In this document: positions 24,301 to 36,699 of the stretch, one piece after another | How the letters are laid out: every line of letters begins with the position of its first letter | How positions within the stretch are numbered: the first letter of the stretch is position 1 | DNA from: Zeugodacus cucurbitae | Taxonomy: Eukaryota; Arthropoda; Insecta; Diptera; Tephritidae | Assembly: GCF_028554725.1 (NCBI RefSeq) | Contig: NC_071668.1 | Coordinates: 73,587,719-73,651,718, forward strand | DNA length: 64,000 nt | Reading direction: 5' to 3' | Notes under the pieces: generated by a model | Databases searched by the model: none | What the model was told of the DNA's origin: nothing | Seen by the model: the letters and a program-made list of their open reading frames with translations, nothing else | Program-made: the position numbers and the translations under genes

Positions 24301-25700
24301 TACTTCGTGTAAGAAAATTTTTTACAAAAGCTCCGAAGGTTGCCCGGAACTCTATTTTGAGTGCAACTAAAAAATATTAATCCAACTATAACAACATTTT
24401 ATAATGATCTTACAACATATAGCTCATCATTGACTGAGGATATATGAGATTCCTTATTAAAGTCACAAACCCTCGTAAGCTTTCAATATGAATAGAAAAC
24501 ACACAAACCCTATAGAGCTTTTAATGTGAATAAACCCAACTTTTAAGGTTAAAAGCTCTCTAAGCAGCTATAAAGATCATCAGATCTTAACTTTTTCGTT
24601 CAATTCCAATTAGAGAAATATTTCGGTAAGCTTGCATGCATTAATAATAATTTTTGATTGTCTAATGAAGAGTCAGATGTAAGATCTCTTCTAATTTTTA
24701 AAAAGGAGCTGCAACTGTCGCCAATTTTAGATTAAACATCTTTTTCCACTTCAACCACCTTTATATAAATCTTCTACAATTTCCCAACAGTTCAAATTTA
24801 AGCACATTTCACCTAATTTCCATTTTCAAATTAAAATTCTCACTACCAACCTTGACAACATATCGCTTTAGATACACCCGCACAGTCACCGCAAACAGGT
24901 GCGAAAAGGATAGCAGCAAAAATTTAATACCGAGCACTCAGAACGCTGACACTTGAAAACCGCCAACATTTATCTTAATGTTGACTTAATTTGATAAGCG
25001 TTGAAGAGGTGTCAACGCTGATTGCGACGCCCTTGTAACCCTGGAGGAGATGGAATCGAGTGGCCAGCTGCCTGCAGGCGCCACCACGCTACCTTTTGAC
25101 TGACAGGCTACATACAACGCAAGTAGCAGGTGTGTACGGGTGTATAAGGTTGTCAGCGTGTGAATGGAGCTTAAACGAAATATGAATAAATATGCGGACA
25201 TATGTTGACAAAGCCAACAACAACAGCAACAACAACAAGAGAAATGTGCATAAAAATTACAGAAATTTCCTTAACAATGTCATATTAGAAATGTTAATGT
25301 GTTGACATTAATCACATGGCGCACACAGGCGCAACAGTCAGATGATAAAGCGCAGTGGTGAGCGCAAAAGTAGCATATAAGTCAACTAGTTAAGCGACGC
25401 TGCTTCAAACACTCATGACACAATTATAAGTCGGAAGGGGGGGATGCCGCGAAAAGCGCGAAACTGTGTAATTTGTTTACTTGTGACAGGTTTTTTGACT
25501 TACCTAGCTGCTGACATAATTTATACCTTGCTGCTGCCACAACAGAAATAAATACAAAGGTGTCAACACAGTCAGAGCGCCCACACAGCTGTTGTGCAAT
25601 GATCTATGACTATTCACTTTTAATTTTTAATACTCATTTAGAATTTAATTTTTCATTGTGGCTTAAATAATTTCAACGAGATTGCAGAGCTATTTTCTTT
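21350..25700. other. Non-coding intronic sequence, no gene seen
   Basis: AT-rich sequence with occasional short near-repeats (for example acagggttgccac and atagggttgccaa near 22650-22750; tttacaaaagctgcgaagg and tttacaaaagctccgaagg near 24190-24340). No recognised element or exon. Small minus-strand frames at 21608, 23080, 23542 and 24986 lack domains. Confidence 0.5.
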
Positions 25701-25703
25701 TGT

Positions 25704-25729
25704 TTTTTTTTTTTTTTTTTTTTTTTTTT
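25704..25729. repeat. Poly(T) run upstream of a splice acceptor
   Basis: A tract of more than 20 T lies about 50 bp before the acceptor of the second visible exon, adding to its pyrimidine-rich region. Homopolymer length is likely variable. Confidence 0.9.
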
Positions 25730-25778
25730 GTTTAATAACAGCGTTGCTTTATTCATATTCCTCTTCTTCTTCTTGCAG

Positions 25779-25923
25779 AGGCAACTCACGCTCCTTGTGG
25801 ATGACCATTTTTTGGGCGCTGACATCGGGCACAGGTGTGGCTGTGGCTTTGCTACAAGGCGCCGCGGGGCCGCTGATTGGCGTTGCGATTTCCGCTTCAC
25901 TGCTGCCGCCAATGGTAAATTGT
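25779..25923 (+). CDS. DUF389 membrane protein, second visible exon (signature motif)
   Basis: The acceptor is ttcttcttgcag and the donor is AATTGT|gtaagt. The first base completes Arg45; the exon then codes residues 46-93 and ends in phase 0. It carries the core of the DUF389 domain: a helix LWMTIFWALTSGTGVAVALL (residues 51-70), a Gly/Pro turn, and the conserved GVAISASLLPPMVN (about 78-91), matching the GVAxAxxLLPP pattern of prokaryotic family members. A second AG two bases later would shift the frame and lose the motif, so 25779 is the right boundary. This exon is the best evidence for family membership. Confidence 0.92.
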
Positions 25924-27661
25924 GTAAGTGATGGTGGGTGGGGAGTTGTAGTGGAGGGAGTAGTTGGTGTTGTGATTTATTATTAATTTTAATTTTTCAA
26001 TTTTATGCCAAAGAGAGCAGCCATGTGATTTATAGAATCACAGAATTATTTTGAATTTTGAGAATGACGTAAAAAAATGCTTTCAAAAAAAGTTTTAAAA
26101 TTTTAATTTTTGAGGTTTACGAAAAAAACTTTAAAAGGCTTGACAAATTCCTTAAAAAATTCAAATTCCTTCAAATATTTTTTTTTAATTTTTTATAAAT
26201 TTTTTTTTTTCTAAAGTAAAGTAATAAATAGTAAAAACGAAATCTTTAAATGAACCAATTATGAAATCTATTGAAAGATGTTTTTGAATCCTACATTAAA
26301 TTCTTTGAAGTTTAAAGACCAGTCAATAATTTTTTAGACTTCCCAAAAGAGATCTTTAGAATATTCTTGAATAAACTTTTCACTACATACAGACTCATAC
26401 TTTAATAATTTCCCAACAGACATTCTCCAAGACATATTACTATGGTTTACCACACAACTAATATTTTGATATGAATAATAATATATCTGTTCTTCTACTA
26501 CTAAATTCCTTACTAACATTATCATACTCACAGCAGAGGCTCACCGAAAACCACATGTGAAGGAAAACTAAAAAAATTTTACTTTTTCTTTCAAACATAA
26601 ACGCCACACATTTTGGTTGAATGCGCCGAAATAATGCGAAAATAATGCGGTAGCAATGAATTATGTCTGGCAACCACTAAAACATAAATTTCTGGCGGCC
26701 AAATGCATAAATATATTTATGGCACATCACCCACGACAGTCTAGTAAAAGAAAGCGGAAGTGGCACAGTGAAAAGCAGTTCTTGAACAAAGGAGTAAAAA
26801 AATATCTCTGGTTATGTTAGTGTTGAGCCGCAATTGCCTTTTTTCGTACGGTTTTTCTGTTGTTGGCTAGTGTTGACGGGCGGTCATAAAATGGGTCTTT
26901 AGTATGAGAAATTGTTAAGTTTGTGCGAACAACTGATATTGGAATGCGCAGTTAGCAGTAGGTTTTCGAGGTTTTAGGTTAAATATAGTAGAATTAGATT
27001 TATTAACAAATTTAAATAATTTATAATTTCCTCTTCAACTTCTACAAGCAGTCTTATACATTTCATAACTAGTTAAAGTTACTTTGTCATGTCTTCCATC
27101 TGGTATTTATATAAATACATTTTTAAGCTGAACTAAGAGATAATGTTCTTCAATAAAATTCAATTTGTCATAGAGCACTGATCTTCACCTTTCAAACGAT
27201 GTCTTTTTAATAGTTTTCGGTGCAGTAGGAGAGTAGCAAAAGGCATATCAATTCAAAACATAATCAGCGCCATCTGGCGACAAATTTAGTTGTATGTCCA
27301 TTATTAAAATTAATTTTGTTAAGAAAATTTGAAACACTGTTCTAGAATAATACTAGTCAAGTTAGGCTTCGTTTCTGAATTCACAAAACCGCAAAAGTTG
27401 AATGCGAAGTTACTACTGGAAAAGTAAATTTTCCAAAATAGATTGCGGAAAAGTAGGGTTAGTTCCTATTATTTGAACGAACTACAATATCGAAAACGTT
27501 TTCGAAACTCTATTCTACTATTAAATAAACTGTTATTCGAAGTTTTCTAATATGTTGTGGTATTTACTTTTGGAAAATTGCTTTTTCTAAATAATCTTAA
27601 AAGTAGGGTTAGATCACTTAATCGAACAAAATGTAGTATCCAAAGTGTGCTTAGAACTTAA

Positions 27662-28205
27662 TTATACTCTGAACAGTGTATATTAAATTTGTCACGAAGT
27701 ATGTAACACCCAGAAGGAAGCGTCGGAGGCCCTATAAAGTTTATATATAAATGATCAGTATGTTGAACTGAGTCGATTTAGCCATGTCCGTCTGTCTGTC
27801 TGTCTGTATATATACGAACTAGTCCTTCAGTTTTTAAGATATCGTTTTGAAATTTTGCAGATGCTATTTTCTCTTCAAGAAGCTGCTCATTTGTCGGAAC
27901 TGCCTATATCGGACCACTATATCATATAGCTGCCATACAAACTGAACGATCGGAATCAAGGGCTTGTATGGAAAACTCCCGAATTTTACTACATATCTTC
28001 ACGAAATTTGGTGTGAGTTATTGCTCATAGAAATAATTTAATCTCCGAAAAAATTGTTCAGATCGGTTCACTATAGCATATAACTGCCATACAAACCGAA
28101 CGATCGGAATCAAGAGCTTGTATGGAAAACTTCCGCATTTTACTACATATCTTCACGAAATTTGGTGTGAGTTATTGCTCATAGAAATAATTTAATCTCC
28201 GAAAA
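27662..28205 (+). mobile_element. DINE-1-like Helitron derivative, family B, copy 2 (3'-truncated)
   Basis: It starts ttatactctgaacagtgtat, equivalent to the 5' hairpin of the copy at 14141, with the same cgtctgtctgtctgtctgta block and about one and a half core repeat units. It stops at about 28205 without the TTCGG...CCGAA 3' hairpin, so the 3' end is lost. Confidence 0.8.
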
Positions 28206-30301
28206 ATAGTATATGGAATTGTTCCATGTCATTGAAAACTCGTCCAAAAAAATTCTCCTAAAAATCTGGTGATTTTTTGCAAATTTTTCTAAGCCGCCTG
28301 CCTGCTGTACTGGGTTATGTTGAGAGTATAATATCTAAAGCCAAATGAATGCTTCTGCTTTAGTTGGCAACCAGCTTTTTTCGCATTGCCAACTATGTCT
28401 GCTGCCCATTATGCTGCTTGTGGTCTGCGGTACCGAGATGGTCGCCTTTATTGTTTTAAGCGTATGACAAAAAATGTATGCTATAACAACGCACGAAATG
28501 AGGTGACGAAAGTGAGCAAAATGGGGCAAATAGAGAGGCCGCATGTAGGCAACAAAGCGGAGAAAATAGTAAAAAAAGCAACACTAAAGCAGCAGACCAC
28601 AAGTGAAATGGCAAACAAATGAACAAAAGCATATTGTCTATTTGGCTTGGAAGAGTGTGTAGATAAATAGCACAAATACACTAACACACACATGAGTACA
28701 CTAGTGTAAATACTAGTGTGAAGAAAGCTGGCTGTATAATATGTTAAATGTGTATCTCTGTGTGTGTGCGTGGCGGCTTTACAAATATTTACGCGACACA
28801 AGCGGGTATTTGTATCACTGACATACACACTGTCTACTTGACTATATGAACAAGTGAGCGATAGGAGGTAGAGGAGTGGAGCGCAACGAAAATTTGGCAA
28901 TTTATTACACTAAATATGTTTGCTGAGCAGCCGAGCCGAGTGCAATTGTGGCGGCATACAATGGGAGTATACGAGTACAATTCACTGTCTGCCTATTCAC
29001 TGCCACACAAACCGAAAACCAAAAGACAAACAATAACAACAATAAGAAAAAAAAATCAAAAATAAATGGAGTACAAGCATATACGTAGATATAAATAAAT
29101 AAATAGTGAAACTGAAATTTATGCCATAATATGGGCTTTAGTGAGGCTACGGAGGACAGCAGTAGCAGCTCGTGTGCTGCTCGGCGGAACCACAAATGTC
29201 CACCAAGCGACGAACGATTAATTGTCGCACCGCATGTCGTGAGCTTAGAAGTGAATGCGAAAATGGCGTTTGGTTGGCGAACGCGCGCTTTGTATTTACT
29301 TATGCGGAGATGTATGTATAACACAAATATTTGGGCGCATGAGTGTTGATGCATATATATAGACATACATATATTTATATGAGCTTATCCGCTTATGTAA
29401 GCGCGCATACAAAGGCAGCTAGCGAGCTCGTGTCGCTTTGATTTATTTAAGTCATATCCTTAAGCTTGCGCGTGCAAACATATTTCTCCAACAAACACAC
29501 AAGCCACTCACCTATATAGTTACATGCATATATATATTTAGTTAAATTCATTTATATATGTATGTATGTGTGTGTGTGTGTTTACAACATTTGCGCCCAT
29601 TTTCACCGCCACAATTCCACCGCATATTCACTCATGATTAAGTGATTTTAGCGCCGTTGTTGAGCTTTGTAACATGCGCTCGCACACTTCTACAGACACA
29701 CACACACAAAAGCAAATTCGCACACGTGTGCGCTGCCTCTTTGCATATGGTACACAAATATATGCATATGCTGCTGATCGCTTGCACTGACAGCGTGCAG
29801 TTTGCATGCAGTCACTCCTGAGGTCATTAAATGCGTATTACACAACACACAGATGCACTTTGTATTTATATAATTTTGGTTGCATATATGCATGTATGTA
29901 GGGCAAGCGCAATTCCCTTTCTACTCATGAGTAGTAGATTTATTGGTAGTACTCGCATTCTGTGCCGCATGAATTATTGGCTTGTGGCTGGGGAATACGC
30001 TGGCATTTAACAAGTTCTCATGAGCGTGTAAATCATTGCTACTCTGGGGGAAGGTATTGAAAGAAATTGCAAATGCAAATAATTTGAAATACATTTTTGG
30101 GTACTTGTAAGTTGACCTCAAAGTGCATAATTTATAGCGAGAGTTGAGTACTATTTTTGGTAGATAATTAGAAATGTTTTAGTAATTCAAGGAAATTTTA
30201 GAAATGTGTGAAAAGTAAGCCTTGCTCATAGATCAATGTAAACTATATTTGTGAGAATAAATAAAATTGGGAAAAAGAAAAAAGATAAATGTAATTTAAA
30301 A

Positions 30302-31456
30302 CAAGAAAAAACGTTAACTTCGGCTGTACCGAAGCGCATATTAACCTTTTAGTAACAATGTGGTTAAGCAAATTTAAAGACTTCAGAAAAAGTAAGTAAA
30401 AAAAAAAGAAAACATTTTACTAATTCTTTTTATCCGGGTTGTTTGCTAGAAACATTAAGGTTATATAGTTAACCGATCTGAACAATTTCTTCGGAGATTA
30501 TATTATCCATGTGAAATTTCGTGAAAATACCACGTCAAATGAGAAAATTTTCCATACAAGCCATTGATTCCGATCGTTCGGTTTGTATGGCAGCTATATG
30601 CTATAGTGCACCGATCTGAACAATTTTTTCGGAGATTAAATTATTTATATGAACAATAATTCATACCAACTTTCGTGAAGATATGTAGTAAAATGCGGAA
30701 GTTTTCCGTACAAGCCCTTGATTCCGATCGTTCGGTTTGTATGGCAGCTATATGCTATAGTGAACCGATCTGAACAATTTTTTCGGAGATTAAATTATTT
30801 CTATGAACAATAACTCACACCACCTTTCGTGAAGATATGTAGTAAAATGCGGAAGTTTTCCGTACAAGCCATTGATTCCGATCGTTCAGTTTGTATGGCA
30901 GCTATATGCTATAGTGAACCGATCTGAACAATTTTTTCGGAGATTAAATTATTTCTATGAACAATAACTTACACCACCTTTCGTGAAGATATGTAGTAAA
31001 ATGCGGAAGTTTTCCGTACAAGCCATTGATTCCGATCGTTCAGTTTGTATGGCAGCTATATGCTATAGTGAACCGATCTGAACAATTTTTTCGGATATTA
31101 AATTATTTCTATGAGCAATAACTCACACTAAATTTCGTGAAGATATGTAGTAAAATGCGGAAGTTTTCCATACAAGCGCTTGATTCCGATCGTTCAGTTT
31201 GTATGACAGCTATATAATATATTGGTCCGATATCGGCAGTTCCGACAAATGAGCAGATTCTTGAAAATAGAGAGAAAATAACATCTGCAAAATTTCAAAA
31301 CGATATCTTAAAAACTGTAGGACTAGTTCGTATATATACAGACGGACGGACAGACAGACAGACGGACATGGCTAAATCGACTCAGTTCAACATACTGATT
31401 ATTTATATATATACTTTATAGGGTCTCCGATGCTTCCTTCTGGGTGTTCAAGGTAT
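30302..31456 (-). mobile_element. DINE-1-like Helitron derivative, family B, copy 3 with tandem array
   Basis: On the + strand it begins acaagaaaaaacgttaactt followed by cggctgtaccgaag, the 3' hairpin end of the family. It ends near gggtgttcaaggtataatta. The 5' hairpin region seen at 14141 has a deletion of roughly 35 bp. The internal GACGGACGGACAGACAGACA block is present at about 31340. The middle has been expanded into a 154-bp tandem array (separate entry). Confidence 0.85.
30473..31226. repeat. 154-bp tandem array inside a DINE-like element
   Basis: The word ccgatctgaacaatttt recurs at 30473, 30611, 30765, 30919 and 31073, giving spacings of 138, 154, 154 and 154. Each unit contains ttcggagattaaattatttc, ttcgtgaagatatgtagta and gtatggcagctatatgctat. 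Units differ by a few bases. The first unit is 16 bp shorter. Confidence 0.92.
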
Positions 31457-31459
31457 AAT

Positions 31460-34400
31460 TAGTCTGAAGTTTTATTCATTTTGACAGTTTCCGAAGAAAA
31501 ACTATTTCATGTGAATACTATGCAGCGAAATTCAAATTCATGATAACATCAACTAGCTATAGTGTAGTTGATATATTTTCTAGTATAAAGACAAACCGAA
31601 AAGGGTTAACTATGTCGTCGTTTTTTACAAAATTTTCCAACAGACCAATGCAATAACATTTTATTTGACGAATATTTAAAGTATATCTGTTTAATTTATA
31701 TTTCATAGTGCGACCCCATTGAGCGACAAAATGCAGATAAATTAGAAGAAAATTTATCAGAAATCAGTCATGTCTAATTGAAGGCACATTGAACCATACT
31801 TTTTTGTAGCCTCAAATTTATTAAAGCACTGAAGTTGTGAGAAAATTTTTAAGAAATTTTATACTCAAGATTATTTGCATAAAATTCTGAACTTAAAAAT
31901 TAAAGTCACAAAACTCTGCGCGAATTTTGCTTATAAATTCTATTCTCACACGCGTTGCCTTCAAACTGCCACATGATAAATGATTATTTAAAAACTAGGC
32001 AATAATTCAAATTTGCATGTAATCCAACTGCAAATACAGCCACATGAAAAATTCACTAAAATAGTGAGACAAGTTCACCAAAACCCAGACAGCCACTAGC
32101 ACCAACAGCACACACACGAGCAACTCCAGAAACGAAAAGTATTAAATTAGCATTATTTTTAAATGCTTTCCAACAGCTTAAGAAATCCATTTATGTAATT
32201 TACGCGCCGCACCAAATTTTAAACGAGCTGCCATTTTTTTACTCTTTAGTGTCTGTCTGCCAATGTCGCAAACTTGTACTCATTTAGTAAGATGCAAATT
32301 CAGTAACTTAATCTTTCATATTGCTCTCTCCTACACGTCTTTTTTTTGTGCGACGTCTGTGCGTATTTTCGAATAGATTTATGATAGTTAAAGTTCTTCG
32401 AACAAACTCAGACGACGTCGTAACTTAAGTAACTAGTAATCGCTCACTCTGTATTCCAATGGCTGCTTCATCTATGCGCTAACGCTACTTAGCAGTCGCT
32501 TAATCAACAAATTGAATTAGCTAGCCTAATTTATGATGTTGTCTTGGTGGAAATTTCATTTTTGGAAGCTGTAGGGGACTCTTTTTGTTGGCTGCCTGAG
32601 TCAGTAAATTTTACAAAAACTAAAGAGAAGATAGAAATATTAATGGATAATAAATTTTGCATTTTTTAAATAACTCTTGTAGACTAATTAATTTATTTTT
32701 GTCATGATTTATGAGTTTTTGAACAGCAAAGATTTGGATTTAATTAGTTCAAGAAATTGTTTTCTAGATATGGCAACATATTTTAAACCAAAAATAAATT
32801 AAAATTCCTTAGAAATTGAGAAGGAGTTTAAAATTAAACACTGTTCATGAACTTTAAGTTTGTCAAACAAATATTCTCAGTTCGATTTCACCAATTTCAT
32901 TTTTTTTTTTTTCAAAAATTAATATTTATGTACAGCAATAAACTCGAGTTTAACAACAATTTTGGAGTTTAAGATTAAACACGGCTCATAAATTCTGAAT
33001 TTAATTAATTTTAAATATTAGGTCTACAACTTTGCTTCCGCCGTTTTCCAATAGATGTATCTGGGGTCAAGCACTGGTCGATTAAATCGATTAAATCGTT
33101 TTATATCGATCTTGGACATTTATGTTAACATTTACCCAACAAAATATTTGCAAAGATCTGTTTGCATCCTAAACTTATTCTCAACTGAAAATGTCACTTT
33201 TTGAGCCAAATTCTCGACATTTGCGGGAAATTTTGCTATTCTCTTTTAATTCCAAAAAAAAGTGCGGCTGAGGCTCATCGACATTTGTAACCGTTTTTAT
33301 ACAAAAAAATCGATTGGAGACCTAATACCAAAATGCAAGCACTTGCTAAACTTAGAATTTTTGGGTTTAAGGCGAAACAGTAACCGTAAACTCAAAATTT
33401 ATGTTTCAAAATTTATGTTATCTATGGAAATTCAGTTTTTTTTTCAAGCCAATATTTTGATATGATAGTAAAGTAAAGTAATAAAATCAAGTTAAAACAA
33501 ATTTTCAGAGTTTAAGTTTCAGACTACTCATAAACTCCTGTCAAAGTCCAAAAGTGTTTCTTGAACTTACTTTAAACACCGATATAGGAACTATTTTGTG
33601 TAGCCCCACTTTAAACCTATAATTAAATTTCACATCTCTTCGTGAAGAACACAAATTCAATAACACTACGACGCGTCGCCATAAAATTTCTGAAAGTTAA
33701 ACCAAAAAAGCCTCAGAATTACGGCCATCCAAACATGCATAAATCTTCCGGCAAATAGGACGAGTGGAAAATTTATGTGACTGGGCGCGCTACTGACTCA
33801 TTTTCATTTCTGTCACAACTGACTCAGATTCGCCGCTTCTGTACGCACACATTAAGATTTTTTTATATCTGTGCGTTTAAGCTGAACAAGCTATAAGCAT
33901 AAATATAAAAATATTTGTATGTATAGAAGCAGCTATAGGTCTATGCCGATAGATACTTTTAGAAAATGCCTCAAATAAGAAGAAATACAAGTAATCAGCT
34001 GGCATTACTAAACCGTTATATTTTCAAGTCACCTTTTTAAAGTAGGGTCAAAGCAAAGCCTAAGTATATAATAATAATCGTATTTGGGTACAACTATGAG
34101 AATGCAGAATTAACGCTATTATAGAAAAAATATATATTTATATTTATGTGGATATATGGACAGTAAACAGTTACAATAACGGTATGTACCTACATACCCT
34201 TTAGGAAAAATTTTGAAAATATCTATATCTATATATTAATAGAAGAGCCGATAAAAATTAAAATTAAATAGTTCTTTAATAGTTCAGATATCAAAATAGT
34301 GCTCCAAGTAAGCATATAATGTTCATAGGGAGACTTTAACCCACAACATAGGACGTCATAACCTCCTAGATAGCCCAGTCTCAGTTAAGACAGGCTAAAG

Positions 34401-34668
34401 GATGTTTCCGAAAAGACTGTTTCCTCCAAAGAACGCTCTTATTAAATTATTTGAAAGCTAGAGACTTCTAGATTTACTACTTCCCCAACATCAAACTTCT
34501 GACTCATGTCATTCAATCAAATTTTTCCGACAGGCCACATTTGTGCAAACAAATTTATGGGTATCCCAACGTAAAAAATAAATATTTATATTTGTACTTT
34601 TTGCCATAATTCCACAACACATAACATATATCTCCACGCCAGCCCGCAGACAGGTCAATGGTTTATTT
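31460..34668. other. Non-coding intronic sequence
   Basis: No exon, RNA gene or clear repeat is seen. AT-rich. TCGATTAAATCGATTAAATCG near 33080 is a small local repeat. The frame at 33262-33465 has no recognisable features. Confidence 0.5.
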
Positions 34669-34670
34669 TA

Positions 34671-35958
34671 AAGGGTGATTTTTTAAGAGCTTGATAACGC
34701 ATAAAATTTGCAAAATCTCATCAGTTCTTTATTTGAAACGTTAGATTGGTTCATGACATTTACTTTTTGAAGATAATTTCATTTAAATGTTGACCGCGGC
34801 TGCGTCTTAGGTGGTCCATTCGGAAAGTCCAATTTTGGGCAACTTTTTCGAGCATTTCGGCCGGAATAGCCCGAATTTCTTCGGAAATGTTGTCTTCCAA
34901 AGCTGGAATAGTTGCTGGCTTATTTCTGTAGACTTTAGACTTGACGTAGCCCCACAAAAAATAGTCTAAAGGCGTTAAATCGCATGATCTTGGTGGCCAA
35001 CTTACGGGTCCATTTCTTGAGATGAATTGTTCTCCGAAGTTTTCCCTCAAAATGGCCATAGAATCGCGAGCTGTGTGGCATGTAGCGCCATCTTGTTGAA
35101 ACCACATGTCAACCAAGTTCAGTTCTTCCATTTTTGGCAACAAAAAGTTTGTTAGCATCGAACGATAGCGATCGCCATTCACCGTAACGTTGCGTCCAAC
35201 AGCATCTTTGAAAAAATACGGTCCAATGATTCCACCAGCGTACAAACCACACCAAACAGTGCATTTTTCGGGATGCATGGGCAGTTCTTGAACGGCTTCT
35301 GGTTGCTCTTCACCCCAAATGCGGCAATTTTGCTTATTTACGTAGCCATTCAACCAGAAATGAGCCTCATCGCTGAACAAAATTTGTCGATAAAAAAGCG
35401 GATTTTCTGCCAACTTTTCTAGGGCCCATTCACTGAAAATTCGACGTTGTGGCAGATCGTTCGGCTTCAGTTCTTGCACGAGCTGTATTTTATACGGTTT
35501 TACACCAAGATCTTTGCGTAAAATCTTCCATGTGGTCGAATAACACAAACCCAATTGCTGCGAACGGCGACGAATCGACATTTCACGGTCTTCAGCCACA
35601 CTCTCAGAAACAGACGCAATATTCTCTTCTGTACGCACTGTACGCATTCGTGTGGTTGGTTTAATGTCCAATAAAGTAAACTGAGTGCGAAACTTGGTCA
35701 CAATCGCATTAATTGTTTGCTCACTTGGTCGATTATGTAGACCATAAATCGGACGTAAAGCGCGAAACACATTTCGAACCGAACACTGATTTTGGTAATA
35801 AAATTCAATGATTTGCAAGCGTTGCTCGTTAGTAAGTCTATTCATGATGAAATGTCAAAGCATACTGAGCATCTTTCTCTTTGACACCATGTCTGAAATC
35901 CCACGTGATCTGTCAAATACTAATGCATGAAAATCCTAACCTCAAAAAAATCACCCGT
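34671..35958 (-). mobile_element. Intact rosa-like (DD41D) mariner transposon, 1288 bp
   Basis: It is flanked by TA on both sides (34669-34670 and 35959-35960). The left end reads AAGGGTGATTTTTTAAGAG; the reverse complement of the right end reads ACGGGTGATTTTTTTGAG, so the terminal inverted repeats are short and slightly imperfect. A full-length transposase lies between them on the minus strand. It sits in an intron of the DUF389 gene, about 470 bp before the next exon, in antisense orientation. Confidence 0.92.
34760..35845 (-). CDS. Mariner-family transposase, DD41D type
   Basis: Uninterrupted 361-codon frame. Residues 1-60 and about 70-112 look like the two helix-turn-helix units that bind the terminal repeats. 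The catalytic triad is D159 (ILFSDEAHFW), D252 (WFQQDGATCH) and D294 (CDLTPLDYFLWG). There are 92 residues between the first two and 41 between the last two. Classic mariner has 34 at the second interval; 41 is the spacing that defines rosa elements, described from a tephritid. Transposases of this kind cut at TA and paste the element elsewhere. Start and stop lie well inside the terminal repeats, leaving about 88 bp of 3' leader. With triad, frame and ends intact it could be active; expression cannot be judged. Confidence 0.93.
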   Translation of the reverse strand: MNRLTNEQRLQIIEFYYQNQCSVRNVFRALRPIYGLHNRPSEQTINAIVTKFRTQFTLLDIKPTTRMRTVRTEENIASVSESVAEDREMSIRRRSQQLGLCYSTTWKILRKDLGVKPYKIQLVQELKPNDLPQRRIFSEWALEKLAENPLFYRQILFSDEAHFWLNGYVNKQNCRIWGEEQPEAVQELPMHPEKCTVWCGLYAGGIIGPYFFKDAVGRNVTVNGDRYRSMLTNFLLPKMEELNLVDMWFQQDGATCHTARDSMAILRENFGEQFISRNGPVSWPPRSCDLTPLDYFLWGYVKSKVYRNKPATIPALEDNISEEIRAIPAEMLEKVAQNWTFRMDHLRRSRGQHLNEIIFKK

Positions 35959-36429
35959 TATTAAGATTTTTCCGCATGCGCAGCCGCATTTAATTTGCAT
36001 TTCACAAACGATAAATAAATATGAGTTGACAACGAAGCGTGAAAAATAAAGGAAGAACGTGGCAGCAGCAGACAGCGTGGGATACAACCCTGTGTGTATA
36101 TTATACGAGTATGTTTATGTTTATGTGCTGTGGCAGGATTTATTGACGGCTGGTTGACCCCATGACAAAAAACTATGTCAAGTCATGAAAGCGGGAGACA
36201 AATGACATAAAAACGGAAATTTCTGCATAAATTTACACAACTCTAAGCGTATGAAAGCGAGAGAGTTTGGAGAATTATGTGGAAATTGAAATTGCGCGAA
36301 TATACTTCAGTTGTTTGCAGTCCATTTTAATCCATCTATTAGAAAGTGTTCTTAGAATTACAGTTATTATTCCTCTCAATGCACATTTAAAATATTTCTT
36401 TAATATTTCTCTCTCTCCCTCCCTCTTAG

Positions 36430-36689
36430 GGTCTCTATTGGGCATTGGCTTGCATTTGGCTTATATATCCTGGCATACGTATACCACACTTGAAAGACGA
36501 ACCGTTGAACGGCACCACTGCGTATCCATTTCTCTACACGAATTATTTACCAACGGAATTTTTCATTAATGGCATTATATCTTCGCTGCTAACGGTTATT
36601 AATATAATTTGTATATTCATTACGGCAATTATTGTTTTGAAGATCAAAGAAGTTTCGGCACCCTACACTGCAAGTCCGGATTTGAAACG
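36430..36689 (+). CDS. DUF389 membrane protein, third visible exon
   Basis: The acceptor is ctctccctccctcttag and the donor AAACG|gtgagt. The exon starts in phase 0 and codes residues 94-179 plus two bases of Arg180. GLYWALACIWLIYPG (94-108) finishes the helix that begins with the LLPP motif of the previous exon. Residues 109-137 form a polar, aromatic-rich loop (about 30 residues). FFINGIISSLLTVINIICIF and following (137-164) make a long final membrane helix. It ends with a basic stretch (LKIKE), as expected at the cytosolic face. The last helix is the end of the membrane domain; everything downstream is soluble. Confidence 0.92.
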
Positions 36690-36699
36690 GTGAGTACGA

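Larger units (their letters stand above)
11142..25778 (+). other. Intron, 14.6 kb, repeat-filled
   Basis: The GT donor is at 11142 and the AG acceptor ends at 25778. Contents: an A/T homopolymer-rich block (11160-11470), DINE-like elements at 11488, 14141 and 15531, a CA/CAA-rich stretch (13260-13770), a degenerate minisatellite (14890-15395), an RTE fragment (17475-18712) and a dead non-LTR fragment (20640-21110). In 18720-20600 and 21350-25690 I see no gene, only AT-rich sequence with short CA/CAA repeats and a poly(T) run (about 25704-25729) upstream of the acceptor. Confidence 0.8.
25924..36429 (+). other. Intron, 10.5 kb
   Basis: The GT donor is at 25924; the acceptor cctccctcttag ends at 36429. 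It contains an A/T homopolymer-rich block (26030-26220), DINE-like elements at 27662-28205 and 30302-31456, and the DD41D mariner at 34671-35958. In 26230-27650, 28210-30300 and 31460-34670 I see no gene: AT-rich sequence, CA/TATG microsatellites (29340-29580) and chance open frames. Confidence 0.8.

Noticed and set aside
25673..25912. Lys-rich minus-strand frame
   Set aside because: Caused by the poly(T) run and antisense of the exon.
25728..25931. Alternative reading frame through the second visible exon
   Set aside because: It would use an acceptor two bases downstream and loses the DUF389 motif; the other frame joins both neighbours in phase.
28481..29366. Minus-strand frames of 139 and 153 codons
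   Set aside because: Hydrophobic/Thr/His-rich products of CA- and A-rich DNA; no domain, no initiation context and no exon structure.
30473..31226. Possible CRISPR or tRNA/5S cluster because of regular spacing
   Set aside because: The units are adjacent 154-bp copies of the DINE-like core, without spacers or RNA-gene promoter boxes.
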